Shown here piece by piece: positions 1 to 12,090 of a stretch of 64,000 bases of DNA (within the stretch, counting starts at the first letter, position 1; every line of letters begins with the position of its first letter). The notes below the pieces were generated by a model that ran no database searches, was not told where the DNA came from, and saw only the letters and a list, made by a program, of their open reading frames with translations. The stretch comes from Aurelia coerulea (taxonomy: Eukaryota; Cnidaria; Scyphozoa; Semaeostomeae; Ulmaridae): NCBI GenBank assembly GCA_039566865.1, contig CM076944.1, forward strand, positions 15,522,501 to 15,586,500. Direction: 5' to 3'. The position numbers were made by a program, and so were the translations under genes.

Positions 1-137
1 AGAATAGAGGAATATTGGCCAATAAAGCATGGAGCCGTTATTGTCACTCCCTCAAGCAGCATGACAAATACTGGTAGCAACATTACTTTGCGAACCGAAC
101 AAACAAGGTTAAACAATTTTCTCAGTTGTCATATGTT

Positions 138-473
138 TTAAGGTGAAATTTCTCGATCATGACGGCAATGAAAGAATTTAGACAAAGGCCTGTGTTTCTC
201 CGTAAACACAGGGCAGCGAGTTGTCATCGTATGAAAGTAATACCGATGGTAATGAAAACCCCCATTCTTATGCCGTTCAAGTGAAGTTTCCCACATTGAA
301 ATGCGGATAATCCTTACTGCAAAACACTCAACCACAACATCTGGAAAACTTTGACGACTTGGAAACTTGTCTAAGTCACCTTGACTGTACGTGAGGAGAA
401 AGATGGTGCGCTGTGGTGAACTTGCTGCCATTTTGAAGTCGAACTGTCGCATTTTCAAATTTCCCGCGCTCAC
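138..473 (-). pseudogene. HUH/Rep-like endonuclease N-terminal fragment, array unit copy 1
   Basis: A 111-codon frame. Residues 25-31 read FLLTYSQ, resembling rolling-circle Rep motif I, and residues 74-76 read HYH, preceded by H-K-N-G-G-F, resembling the HUH metal-binding motif II at about the usual spacing. After HYH the reading becomes unlike a Rep domain and stops after 35 codons; no motif III (YxxK catalytic tyrosine) was found in the other frames immediately downstream. The likely start is Met15, in the context AAAATGG, rather than Met1. The helicase half usual in CRESS-type Reps is absent. I see the motifs directly; membership of the HUH family is inferred from them. It could be a remnant of an endogenous CRESS-like Rep or of a rolling-circle transposon. 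It is a fragment and cannot encode a full nuclease. Confidence 0.5.
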
Positions 474-791
474 TCAAGTGCATAGATTCCCTTCTAAATA
501 CAACAATATGGGATATATTTTGTCGATTATGGAGGTAATTGTAGAACAATATGTTTTCTAACTCGAAGATACAACTAACAGAGACTATAGATGTTGTAAA
601 GTCGTTTGGAAATTAAATTCCTTCTTTAAATGCGAAGCAATGGTAAATTTAGGACGGCTGCAGGCCTACAAGACTTCAGGCAGAGGGAAGTAATGGTAGA
701 CACGTTATCTGTTTAAAAGAGTCTGTATTTAAACGTGTATATTGCCATGTTCAACAAAATAAATTTTCCAACTTCGAATTATCGTTTCCCC

Positions 792-850
<59 letters not shown>
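792..850. repeat. (AAT)n microsatellite, LINE 3' tail
   Basis: About 19 uninterrupted AAT repeats at the 3' end of the minus-strand LINE, directly abutting array sequence at 791. Confidence 0.95.
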
Positions 851-852
<2 letters not shown>

Positions 853-1042
853 CGAATCTTTATACAGGATTAACACTTCAACGTTACTGCTGTTATCAAT
901 GTGTGTCCTGATTAACGTAAAAAGATATTATAAAAAATAAATGAAAAATGAAAAAAAATTTACAGCAATTGTATTAATACCATATGTTACATATTTAAAA
1001 TAAGGAGCCTAAATCATATATTACATATCTAAAATAAGAAGC

Positions 1043-2185
1043 CTAGGTAAAATGTTGCTTAAGATGCTGTTCATAGGCATTGAATGATTCAGTTTTCCGT
1101 ATGTTGATAGGCAGTTCATTGTAAATTTTTGCTGCCATGAAGCGAAACGATTTGCGTGCATATTCAGTTTTAATTTTTGGAAGCTTGACAAGACATTGAT
1201 TGTTTCTTGTTCTCATATTGTGGTCATTGATTTCGAAGTAGCCTTGAAAAGTGTCACAAATGTCCTTGTCAATACACTTGCGTACAAGCTTACATGCACG
1301 GATCTTATTTGCACTGACAACTGACTGAATTCTTCCGCTAGTGTTCAAATTTCCTTGTATTGTTCTTACCGAGCGATTATGAAACGAAGCTAGTCTTCTT
1401 AATTGGGTGTCAGTTAGCTTCAGCAGTAGTATTCCAGAGTAGGTAAAAGTAGGCAGAATCAGTGAGCGATAAATCGTCTCCGCAGCGGTGAGATCAAGAT
1501 AATCTCTAAGCTTTCCCAGCAGCCTCAGCCTGCTTGATGCGCGTTTAAAACATTTGTCAAAATGGCTATTGAGATTCAAAGAGCTGTCGATTTCAATGCC
1601 AAGATATTTGTAATGGCTTGTATTCAATACATTTGCGCCTCGGTACATGACAGTGAGTGTCTCATTTTGCTTTGCAATCCTCTGTGATGTTCCGAAAAGA
1701 AGCGACTCAGTTTTTCCTTTTTTAAGATTTATTATCAGCGCATTTTCGTCCAGCCACTTGGCAATAGCATCCATATCTTTGGTGAGCTTAGAATTAATAA
1801 CTGCTACATCTTTATCAGCTACATATATCACTGTATCATCAGCATACTTCACAATTTTTGCACTTTTGATCACATTGGTTATGTCATTGAAAAATATTAT
1901 GAAAAGTAGGGGACCCAGAATTGATCCTTGGGGCACTCCTGTTTGAATATCTTGCTTGTTAGACAAACAGCCGCCATAGCTAACAGCCATTGATCGATGA
2001 AAAAGATAATCTGTAAACCAACCAAGTTCTTCATCACAGATTCCGTACTGAGGTAATTTCTGAAGCAGGTTCGAATGACTGATGGTATCAAATGCCTTAC
2101 TTAAGTCAATGAACGTTGCACCAACTACTTTCCCTTCATCTACATGTTGCCGAATTTCATCAAATAAGAGAGTTGCTGCTAACTC
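1043..2185 (-). CDS. Partial reverse transcriptase of the LINE in array copy 1
   Basis: The frame is open from the insertion edge at 2185 to a stop at 1043 (about 380 codons) with no internal stop. The methionine near 1990 is internal and not a real start. In order it contains FIDLSKAFDT (fingers/palm, near 2110-2080), an EELGWFTDYL segment, GVPQGSILGPLLF (near 1935-1900), and the catalytic box YADD at about 1846-1835, followed by the thumb and C-terminal region ending in a KIYNELP-type segment. The endonuclease domain and N-terminal reverse-transcriptase blocks are missing because of 5' truncation. The intact frame suggests a fairly recent insertion. The clade (CR1, L2 or a related jockey-superfamily group) is not resolved by eye. 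Confidence 0.9.
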   Translation of the reverse strand, partial: ELAATLLFDEIRQHVDEGKVVGATFIDLSKAFDTISHSNLLQKLPQYGICDEELGWFTDYLFHRSMAVSYGGCLSNKQDIQTGVPQGSILGPLLFIIFFNDITNVIKSAKIVKYADDTVIYVADKDVAVINSKLTKDMDAIAKWLDENALIINLKKGKTESLLFGTSQRIAKQNETLTVMYRGANVLNTSHYKYLGIEIDSSLNLNSHFDKCFKRASSRLRLLGKLRDYLDLTAAETIYRSLILPTFTYSGILLLKLTDTQLRRLASFHNRSVRTIQGNLNTSGRIQSVVSANKIRACKLVRKCIDKDICDTFQGYFEINDHNMRTRNNQCLVKLPKIKTEYARKSFRFMAAKIYNELPINIRKTESFNAYEQHLKQHFT

Positions 2186-2504
2186 CCTGCTTCGCCATTT
2201 TCATTTAAAAAACATAAGTTAGTAATTCAAAACGTTGATTTGAATTCTACTAATGCAATAACAGTAAATATCTTGTCATGTGCCAACGCCTCAGCTGCTT
2301 ATTAAGAGATGTAACCAACTAGGCCAATGGTGTAAAAATAGCCAAAATGAGCATATTTTCTAAGGGACGCTGCGAGGCCGCACTAGCGTTCAAAAATTCA
2401 AAAAAAATTAGAGGACTGCCTTTATGCAATTATTGCTAGCCCTGTTAATTTGAAAGTATTTGAAGTAAAGACCTTAAAGTTATGACGCCTTAAAGGTACA
2501 ACAT

Positions 2505-2739
2505 TTTCAGACAATCACTTACAAAATTGTTGAGCCACCCTGAAAAAAATGAGTTTTTTGGCCCCCCTTTCCCCCATGTCAATGTTGTTTGGAAAAAAGT
2601 ACTTGGTCATGCTGACAGACGTGGTTTGGCAACTTTCTAGTGGTTTTTCAACATTGACTAGGGGAAAGGGGGGGAAAGCAGAGGCAAAAAACAGAAAATC
2701 TGAGGGTGGCTCAACAATTTTGTAAGTGATTGTCTGAAA
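2505..2739. mobile_element. 235 bp palindromic (foldback) element, one per array-1 unit
   Basis: The two ends are inverted copies of a ~38 bp sequence starting TTTCAGACAATCACTTAC. Inside lie complementary C-run (GGCCCCCCTTTCCCCC) and G-run arms around TCAATGTTG / CAACATTGA, with a ~60 bp loop. The whole element can fold into one long hairpin. The same element occurs at 5086-5320, 7661-7895, 10236-10470, 12811-13045, 15386-15620, 17961-18195, 20536-20771, 23112-23346, 25687-25921, 28262-28497, and at the array edge, 30838-31065, where the last arm stops at GATTGT without the CTG that follows elsewhere. No target duplication is evident around the palindrome, so it may be the terminal structure of the unit rather than an independent MITE. 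Confidence 0.85.
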
Positions 2740-4023
2740 TGCTTGCAACTTCGACTTCAGTTTACGCGAAGAGTACCGAGGCCAACTGCATGAAATTTTG
2801 TACTTGGCATGTTATTGACACATAGTTTCAAAATGTGTTGCTTTTAAAATTTTTTACCAACTCTATATAATATACGAGATTTTTGAAAAAGGCACTTTTT
2901 CGCCATTTTGCAAGAAAATGGCATAATTGCATAGTTTTCTCAAAATTTTCATTTTTTTGACGTACTTTCCCTTTAGCTTCAATCTTGTAAGATATTGATA
3001 TGATTCTTATTTTCATTTGCCTTCAATCATACTCTGGCAACTGCGATGCAACTAGGGTGGGAGAGGGTATTTTCGTTTGGCCTATTTGTATGGAATTCTC
3101 CCTTTGACTGGCTATATTGTTCTTAAACGCTGTTCATAAACGTCACTTTTACAACAGAATTTTATAGTGATGATATTCTATATGTTTGAGTGATACAATT
3201 GAATAAAATGTTCTATTTACAATTATAATCGATATACGACTGTAACATTGCCATCTGGTTCGTGTGTGTTCATGGTGAATTACGTCATCAGTGCTCGCCA
3301 CAAGGCTCACTACAATGCTCACCAACATTGCTCGTTTGTATTCCTTGTTTCTAACGAAGAAAAACGAAAAAACTTTGCGCAAAACGCATATTATCTTGTG
3401 AGTATGAGCAGACACTCTCATTACAGACCAATGAAAATAAAAAATCTCCGCGGTGAGTTGAAATTGAACCAATTTACCAACATTGCTCGTTTTTAGTACC
3501 TTTAAAATATTTTTGAAATCCTTTTTAGTAGCTATAAAAGTGGGAATTGTTGAAGTTTTAGTCATTTTGCATCTAATCAGTGTAGAATTTTTGAGTAAAA
3601 AGCTAGCCTATGTGTACACACGGGCTTTTGCTACATCTTGGGTGGCTTCGTTTATTTGTTCGTCAACTTTCTTGGACGCACAAGAAACTTTAAAAAGTGA
3701 GAATTGTTGGCGAGCAATGTTCAAGATCACTCACTCAGTCTATCATTTAGTGATTTGACCTCTTGAACAATTGCAGTTCAGTGGTCCGATGATAAATTGT
3801 TTGTTATCCTTTATAAGCGGTTCCAAAAGAACTAATGCTGGTTTCAAAGGGGAAACATATACCCTTTTCATTCATTTGGCATTTAAAGAATAGAGGAATA
3901 TTGGCCAATAAAGCATGGAGCCGTTATTGTCACTCCCTCAAGCAGCATGACAAATACTGGTAGCAACATTACTTTGCGAACCGAACAAACAAGGTTAAAC
4001 AATTTTCTCAGTTGTCATATGTT

Positions 4024-4359
4024 TTAAGGTGAAATTTCTCGATCATGACGGCAATGAAAGAATTTAGACAAAGGCCTGTGTTTCTCCGTAAACACAGGGC
4101 AGCGAGTTGTCATCGTATGAAAGTAATACCGATGGTAATGAAAACCCCCATTCTTATGCCGTTCAAGTGAAGTTTCCCACATTGAAATGCGGATAATCCT
4201 TACTGCAAAACACTCAACCACAACATCTGGAAAACTTTGACGACTTGGAAACTTGTCTAAGTCACCTTGACTGTACGTGAGGAGAAAGATGGTGCGCTGT
4301 GGTGAACTTGCTGCCATTTTGAAGTCGAACTGTCGCATTTTCAAATTTCCCGCGCTCAC
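4024..4359 (-). pseudogene. HUH/Rep-like fragment, array copy 2
   Basis: Same 111-codon frame as at 138-473, with FLLTYSQ and HYH intact and no amino-acid change. Confidence 0.5.
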
Positions 4360-6604
4360 TCAAGTGCATAGATTCCCTTCTAAATACAACAATATGGGAT
4401 ATATTTTGTCGATTATGGAGGTAATTGTAGAACAATATGTTTTATAACTCGAAGATACAACTAACAGAGACTATAGATGTTGTAAAGTCGTTTGGAAATT
4501 AAATTCCTTCTTTAAATGCGAGGCGTAGCAATGGTAAATTTAGGACGGCTGCAGGCCTACAAGTCTTCAGGCAGAGGGAAGTAATGGTAGACACGTTATC
4601 TGTTTAAAAGAGTCTGTATTTAAACGTGTATATTGCCATGTTTAACAAAATAAATTTTCCAACTTCGAATTATCGTTTCCCCATGCATCAGTCTTTATTA
4701 AAAAACAGGCAGATTCCGATGAATTACCCAATTTTTTTGAAAAGCACGCAGAAAATGGGAAGTTGTGCTGCTTCGCCATTTTCATTTAAAAAATATAAGT
4801 TAGTAATTCAAAACGTTGATTTGAATTCTACTAATGCAATAACAGTAAATATCTTGTCATGTGCCAACGCCTCAGCTGCTTATTAAGAGATGTAACCAAC
4901 TAGGCCAATGGTGTAAAAATAGCCAAAATGAGCATATTTTCTAAGGGACGCTGCGAGGCCGCACTAGCGTTCAAAAATTCAAAAAAAATTAGAGGACTGC
5001 CTTTATGCAATTATTGCCAGCCCTGTTAATTTGAAAGTATTTGAAGGAAAGACCTTAAAGTTATGACGCCTTAAAGGTACAACATTTTCAGACAATCACT
5101 TACAAAATTGTTGAGCCACCCTGAAAAAAATGAGTTTTTTGGCCCCCCTTTCCCCCATGTCAATGTTGTTTGGAAAAAAGTACTTGGTCATGCTGACAGA
5201 CGTGGTTTGGCAACTTTTTAGTGGTTTTTCAACATTGACTAGGGGGGAGGGGGGGAAAGCAGAGGCAAAAAACTGAAAATCTGAGGGTGGCTCAACAATT
5301 TTGTAAGTGATTGTCTGAAATGCTTGCAACTTCGACTTCAGTTTACGCGAAGAGTACCGAGGCCAACTGCATGAAATTTTGTACTTGGCATGTTATTGAC
5401 ACATAGTTTCAAAATGTGTTGCTTTTAAAATTTTTTACCAACTCTATATAATATACGAGATTTTTGAAAAAGGCACTTTTTCGCCATTTTGCAAGAAAAT
5501 GGCATAATTGCATAGTTTTCTCAAAATTTTCATTTTTTTGACGTACTTTCCCTTTAGCTTCAATCTTGTAAGATATTGATATGATTCTTATTTTCATTTG
5601 CCTTCAATCATACTCTGGCAACTGCGATGCAACTAGGGTGGGAGAGGGTATTTTCGTTTGGCCTATTTGTATGGAATTCTCCCTTTGACTGGCTATATTG
5701 TTCTTAAACGCTGTTCATAAACGTCACTTTTACAACAGAATTTTATAGTGATGATATTCTATATGTTTGAGTGATACAATTGAATAAAATGTTCTATTTA
5801 CAATTATAATCGATATACGACTGTAACATTGCCATCTGGTTCGTGTGTGTTCATGGTGAATTACGTCATCAGTGCTCGCCACAAGGCTCACTACAATGCT
5901 CACCAACATTGCTCGTTTGTATTCCTTGTTTCTAACGAAGAAAAACGAAAAAACTTTGCGCAAAACGCATATTATCTTGTGAGTATGAGCAGACACTCTC
6001 ATTACAGACCAATGAAAATAAAAAATCTCCGCGGTGAGTTGAAATTGAACCAATTTACCAACATTGCTCGTTTTTAGTACCTTTAAAATATTTTTGAAAT
6101 CCTTTTTAGTAGCTATAAAAGTGGGAATTGTTGAAGTTTTAGTCATTTTGCATCTAATCAGTGTAGAATTTTTGAGTAAAAAGCTAGCCTATGTGTACAC
6201 ACGGGCTTTTGCTACATCTTGGGTGGCTTCGTTTATTTGTTCGTCAACTTTCTTGGACGCACAAGAAACTTTAAAAAGTGAGAATTGTTGGCGAGCAATG
6301 TTCAAGATCACTCACTCAGTCTATCATTTAGTGATTTGACCTCTTGAACAATTGCAGTTCAGTGGTCCGATGATAAATTGTTTGTTATCCTTTATAAGCG
6401 GTTCCAAAAGAACTAATGCTGGTTTCAAAGGGGAAACATATACCCTTTTCATTCATTTGGCATTTAAAGAATAGAGGAATATTGGCCAATAAAGCATGGA
6501 GCCGTTATTGTCACTCCCTCAAGCAGCATGACAAATACTGGTAGGAACATTACTTTGCGAACCGAACAAACAAGGTTAAAAAATTTTCTCAGTTGTCATA
6601 TGTT

Positions 6605-6940
6605 TTAAGGTGAAATTTCTCGATCATGACGGCAATGAAAGAATTTAGACAAAGGCCTGTGTTTCTCCGTAAACACAGGGCAGCGAGTTGTCATCGTATG
6701 AAAGTAATACCGATGGTAATGAAAACCCCCATTCTTATGCCGTTCAAGTGAAGTTTCCCACATTGAAATGCGGATAATCCTTACTGCAAAACACTCAACC
6801 ACAACATCTGGAAAACTTTGACGACTTGGAAACTTGTCTAAGTCACCTTGACTGTACGTGAGGAGAAAGATGGTGCGCTGTGGTGAACTTGCTGTCATTT
6901 TGAAGTCGAACTGTCGCATTTTCAAATTTCCCGCGCTCAC
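6605..6940 (-). pseudogene. HUH/Rep-like fragment, array copy 3
   Basis: Same frame; Ala16 is Thr here, so the probable start reads MTASS. Motifs I and II are unchanged. Confidence 0.5.
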
Positions 6941-9179
6941 TCAAGTGCATAGATTCCCTTCTAAATACAACAATATGGGATATATTTTGTCGATTATGGA
7001 GGTAATTGTAGAACAATATGTTTTCTAACTCGAAGATACAACTAACAGAGACTATAGATGTTGTAAAGTCGTTTGGAAATTAAATTCCTTCTTTAAATGC
7101 GAAGCAATGGTAAATTTAGGACGGCTGCAGGCCTACAAGACTTCAGGCAGAGGGAAGTAATGGTAGACACGTTATCTGTTTAAAAGAGTCTGTATTTAAA
7201 CGTGTATATTGCCATGTTCAACAAAATAAATTTTCCAACTTCGAATTATCGTTTCCCCATGCAACAGTCTTTATGAAAAAACAGCCAGATTCCGATGAAT
7301 TACCCAATTTTTTGAAAAGCACGCAGAAAATGGGAAGTTGTGCTGCTTCGCCATTTTCCTTTAAAAAACATAAGTTAGTAATTCAAAACGTTGATTCGAA
7401 TTCTACTAATGCAATAACAGTAAATATCTTGTCATGTGCCAACGCCTCAGCTGCTTATTAAGAGATGTAACCAACTAGGCCAATGGTGTAAAAATAGCCA
7501 AAATGAGCATATTTTCTAAGGGACGCTGCGAGGCCGCACTAGCGTTCAAAGATTCAAAAAAAATTAGAGGACTGCCTTTATGCAATTATTGCTAGCCCTG
7601 TTAATTTGAAAGTATTTGAAGTAAAGACCTTAAAGTTATGACGCCTTAAAGGTACAACATTTTCAGACAATCACTTACAAAATTGTTGAGCCACCCTGAA
7701 AAAAATGAGTTTTTTGGCCCCCCTTTCCCCCATGTCAATGTTGTTTGGAAAAAAGTACTTGGTCATGCTGACAGACGTGGTTTGGCAACTTTCTAGTGGT
7801 TTTTCAACATTGACTAGGGGAAAGGGGGGGAAAGCAGAGGCAAAAAACAGAAAATCTGAGGGTGGCTCAACAATTTTGTAAGTGATTGTCTGAAATGCTT
7901 GCAACTTCGACTTCAGTTTACGCGAAGAGTACCGAGGCCAACTGCATGAAATTTTGTACTTGGCATGTTATTGACACATAGTTTCAAAATGTGTTGCTTT
8001 TAAAATTTTTTACCAACTCTATATAATATACGAGATTTTTGAAAAAGGCACTTTTTCGCCATTTTGCAAGAAAATGGCATAATTGCATAGTTTTCTCAAA
8101 ATTTTCATTTTTTTGACGTACTTTCCCTTTAGCTTCAATCTTGTAAGATATTGATATGATTCTTATTTTCATTTGCCTTCAATCATACTCTGGCAACTGC
8201 GATGCAACTAGGGTGGGAGAGGGTATTTTCGTTTGGCCTATTTGTATGGAATTCTCCCTTTGACTGGCTATATTGTTCTTAAACGCTGTTCATAAACGTC
8301 ACTTTTACAACAGAATTTTATAGTGATGATATTCTATATGTTTGAGTGATACAATTGAATAAAATGTTCTATTTACAATTATAATCGATATACGACTGTA
8401 ACATTGCCATCTGGTTCGTGTGTGTTCATGGTGAATTACGTCATCAGTGCTCGCCACAAGGCTCACTACAATGCTCACCAACATTGCTCGTTTGTATTCC
8501 TTGTTTCTAACGAAGAAAAACGAAAAAACTTTGCGCAAAACGCATATTATCTTGTGAGTATGAGCAGACACTCTCATTACAGACCAATGAAAATAAAAAA
8601 TCTCCGCGGTGAGTTGAAATTGAACCAATTTACCAACATTGCTCGTTTTTAGTACCTTTAAAATATTTTTGAAATCCTTTTTAGTAGCTATAAAAGTGGG
8701 AATTGTTGAAGTTTTAGTCATTTTGCATCTAATCAGTGTAGAATTTTTGAGTAAAAAGCTAGCCTATGTGTACACACGGGCTTTTGCTACATCTTGGGTG
8801 GCTTCGTTTATTTGTTCGTCAACTTTCTTGGACGCACAAGAAACTTTAAAAAGTGAGAATTGTTGGCGAGCAATGTTCAAGATCACTCACTCAGTCTATC
8901 ATTTAGTGATTTGACCTCTTGAACAATTGCAGTTCAGTGGTCCGATGATAAATTGTTTGTTATCCTTTATAAGCGGTTCCAAAAGAACTAATGCTGGTTT
9001 CAAAGGGGAAACATATACCCTTTTCATTCATTTGGCATTTAAAGAATAGAGGAATATTGGCCAATAAAGCATGGAGCCGTTATTGTCACTCCCTCAAGCA
9101 GCATGACAAATACTGGTAGCAACATTACTTTGCGAACCGAACAAACAAGGTTAAACAATTTTCTCAGTTGTCATATGTT

Positions 9180-9515
9180 TTAAGGTGAAATTTCTCGATC
9201 ATGACGGCAATGAAAGAATTTAGACAAAGGCCTGTGTTTCTCCGTAAACACAGGGCAGCGAGTTGTCATCGTATGAAAGTAATACCGATGGTAATGAAAA
9301 CCCCCATTCTTATGCCGTTCAAGTGAAGTTTCCCACATTGAAATGCGGATAATCCTTACTGCAAAACACTCAACCACAACATCTGGAAAACTTTGACGAC
9401 TTGGAAACTTGTCTAAGTCACCTTGACTGTACGTGAGGAGAAAGATGGTGCGCTGTGGTGAACTTGCTGTCATTTTGAAGTCGAACTGTCGCATTTTCAA
9501 ATTTCCCGCGCTCAC
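9180..9515 (-). pseudogene. HUH/Rep-like fragment, array copy 4
   Basis: Same frame, sharing the Ala16 to Thr change with the neighbouring copy at 6605. Motifs I and II are unchanged. Confidence 0.5.
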
Positions 9516-11754
9516 TCAAGTGCATAGATTCCCTTCTAAATACAACAATATGGGATATATTTTGTCGATTATGGAGGTAATTGTAGAACAATATGTTTTC
9601 TAACTCGAAGATACAACTAACAGAGACTATAGATGTTGTAAAGTCGTTTGGAAATTAAATTCCTTCTTTAAATGCGAAGCAATGGTAAATTTAGGACGGC
9701 TGCAGGCCTACAAGACTTCAGGCAGAGGGAAGTAATGGTAGACACGTTATCTGTTTAAAAGAGTCTGTATTTAAACGTGTATATTGCCATGTTCAACAAA
9801 ATAAATTTTCCAACTTCGAATTATCGTTTCCCCATGCAACAGTCTTTATGAAAAAACAGCCAGATTCCGATGAATTACCCAATTTTTTGAAAAGCACGCA
9901 GAAAATGGGAAGTTGTGCTGCTTCGCCATTTTCATTTAAAAAACATAAGTTAGTAATTCAAAACGTTGATTTGAATTCTACTAATGCAATAACAGTAAAT
10001 ATCTTGTCATGTGCCAACGCCTCAGCTGCTTATTAAGAGATGTAACCAACTAGGCCAATGGTGTAAAAATAGCCAAAATGAGCATATTTTCTAAGGGACG
10101 CTGCGAGGCCGCACTAGCGTTCAAAGATTCAAAAAAAATTAGAGGACTGCCTTTATGCAATTATTGCTAGCCCTGTTAATTTGAAAGTATTTGAAGTAAA
10201 GACCTTAAAGTTATGACGCCTTAAAGGTACAACATTTTCAGACAATCACTTACAAAATTGTTGAGCCACCCTGAAAAAAATGAGTTTTTTGGCCCCCCTT
10301 TCCCCCATGTCAATGTTGTTTGGAAAAAAGTACTTGGTCATGCTGACAGACGTGGTTTGGCAACTTTCTAGTGGTTTTTCAACATTGACTAGGGGAAAGG
10401 GGGGGAAAGCAGAGGCAAAAAACAGAAAATCTGAGGGTGGCTCAACAATTTTGTAAGTGATTGTCTGAAATGCTTGCAACTTCGACTTCAGTTTACGCGA
10501 AGAGTACCGAGGCCAACTGCATGAAATTTTGTACTTGGCATGTTATTGACACATAGTTTCAAAATGTGTTGCTTTTAAAATTTTTTACCAACTCTATATA
10601 ATATACGAGATTTTTGAAAAAGGCACTTTTTCGCCATTTTGCAAGAAAATGGCATAATTGCATAGTTTTCTCAAAATTTTCATTTTTTTGACGTACTTTC
10701 CCTTTAGCTTCAATCTTGTAAGATATTGATATGATTCTTATTTTCATTTGCCTTCAATCATACTCTGGCAACTGCGATGCAACTAGGGTGGGAGAGGGTA
10801 TTTTCGTTTGGCCTATTTGTATGGAATTCTCCCTTTGACTGGCTATATTGTTCTTAAACGCTGTTCATAAACGTCACTTTTACAACAGAATTTTATAGTG
10901 ATGATATTCTATATGTTTGAGTGATACAATTGAATAAAATGTTCTATTTACAATTATAATCGATATACGACTGTAACATTGCCATCTGGTTCGTGTGTGT
11001 TCATGGTGAATTACGTCATCAGTGCTCGCCACAAGGCTCACTACAATGCTCACCAACATTGCTCGTTTGTATTCCTTGTTTCTAACGAAGAAAAACGAAA
11101 AAACTTTGCGCAAAACGCATATTATCTTGTGAGTATGAGCAGACACTCTCATTACAGACCAATGAAAATAAAAAATCTCCGCGGTGAGTTGAAATTGAAC
11201 CAATTTACCAACATTGCTCGTTTTTAGTACCTTTAAAATATTTTTGAAATCCTTTTTAGTAGCTATAAAAGTGGGAATTGTTGAAGTTTTAGTCATTTTG
11301 CATCTAATCAGTGTAGAATTTTTGAGTAAAAAGCTAGCCTATGTGTACACACGGGCTTTTGCTACATCTTGGGTGGCTTCGTTTATTTGTTCGTCAACTT
11401 TCTTGGACGCACAAGAAACTTTAAAAAGTGAGAATTGTTGGCGAGCAATGTTCAAGATCACTCACTCAGTCTATCATTTAGTGATTTGACCTCTTGAACA
11501 ATTGCAGTTCAGTGGTCCGATGATAAATTGTTTGTTATCCTTTATAAGCGGTTCCAAAAGAACTAATGCTGGTTTCAAAGGGGAAACATATACCCTTTTC
11601 ATTCATTTGGCATTTAAAGAATAGAGGAATATTGGCCAATAAAGCATGGAGCCGTTATTGTCACTCCCTCAAGCAGCATGACAAATACTGGTAGCAACAT
11701 TACTTTGCGAACCGAACAAACAAGGTTAAACAATTTTCTCAGTTGTCATATGTT

Positions 11755-12090
11755 TTAAGGTGAAATTTCTCGATCATGACGGCAATGAAAGAATTTAGAC
11801 AAAGGCCTGTGTTTCTCCGTAAACACAGGGCAGCGAGTTGTCATCGTATGAAAGTAATACCGATGGTAATGAAAACCCCCATTCTTATGCCGTTCAAGTG
11901 AAGTTTCCCACATTGAAATGCGGATAATCCTTACTGCAAAACACTCAACCACAACATCTGGAAAACTTTGACGACTTGGAAACTTGTCTAAGTCACCTTG
12001 ACTGTACGTGAGGAGAAAGATGGTGCGCTGTGGTGAACTTGCTGCCATTTTGAAGTCGAACTGTCGCATTTTCAAATTTCCCGCGCTCAC
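11755..12090 (-). pseudogene. HUH/Rep-like fragment, array copy 5
   Basis: Same frame, identical protein to the copy at 138-473. Confidence 0.5.

Larger units (their letters stand above)
792..2186 (-). mobile_element. 5'-truncated LINE (CR1/L2-type) inserted in array copy 1
   Basis: Only this array copy is interrupted. The inserted 1395 bp replaces 84 bp that are present in the other copies (equivalent to 7259-7342), so the insertion came with a target-site deletion rather than a duplication. In the minus orientation the element runs from partial reverse-transcriptase coding sequence (2185 to 1043) through a short 3' region to an (ATT)n tail at 850-792. The 3' region includes two adjacent ~34 bp imperfect direct repeats (about 981-1045). 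Insertion with 5' truncation and a microsatellite tail is typical of target-primed LINE retrotransposition. It postdates formation of this array copy. Confidence 0.9.

Noticed and set aside
1647..1946. 99-codon plus-strand frame
   Set aside because: It is antisense to the intact LINE reverse-transcriptase frame.
2515..2748. A 77-codon frame per array-1 unit
   Set aside because: It lies across the palindrome and is lost where the G-run gains one base (20705, 28430), so it is not under coding constraint.
3149..3758. Frames of 138, 82 and 91 codons repeated in every array-1 unit, as candidate genes
   Set aside because: They overlap on both strands, contain no recognised domain, and are conserved only because the units are copies of each other.
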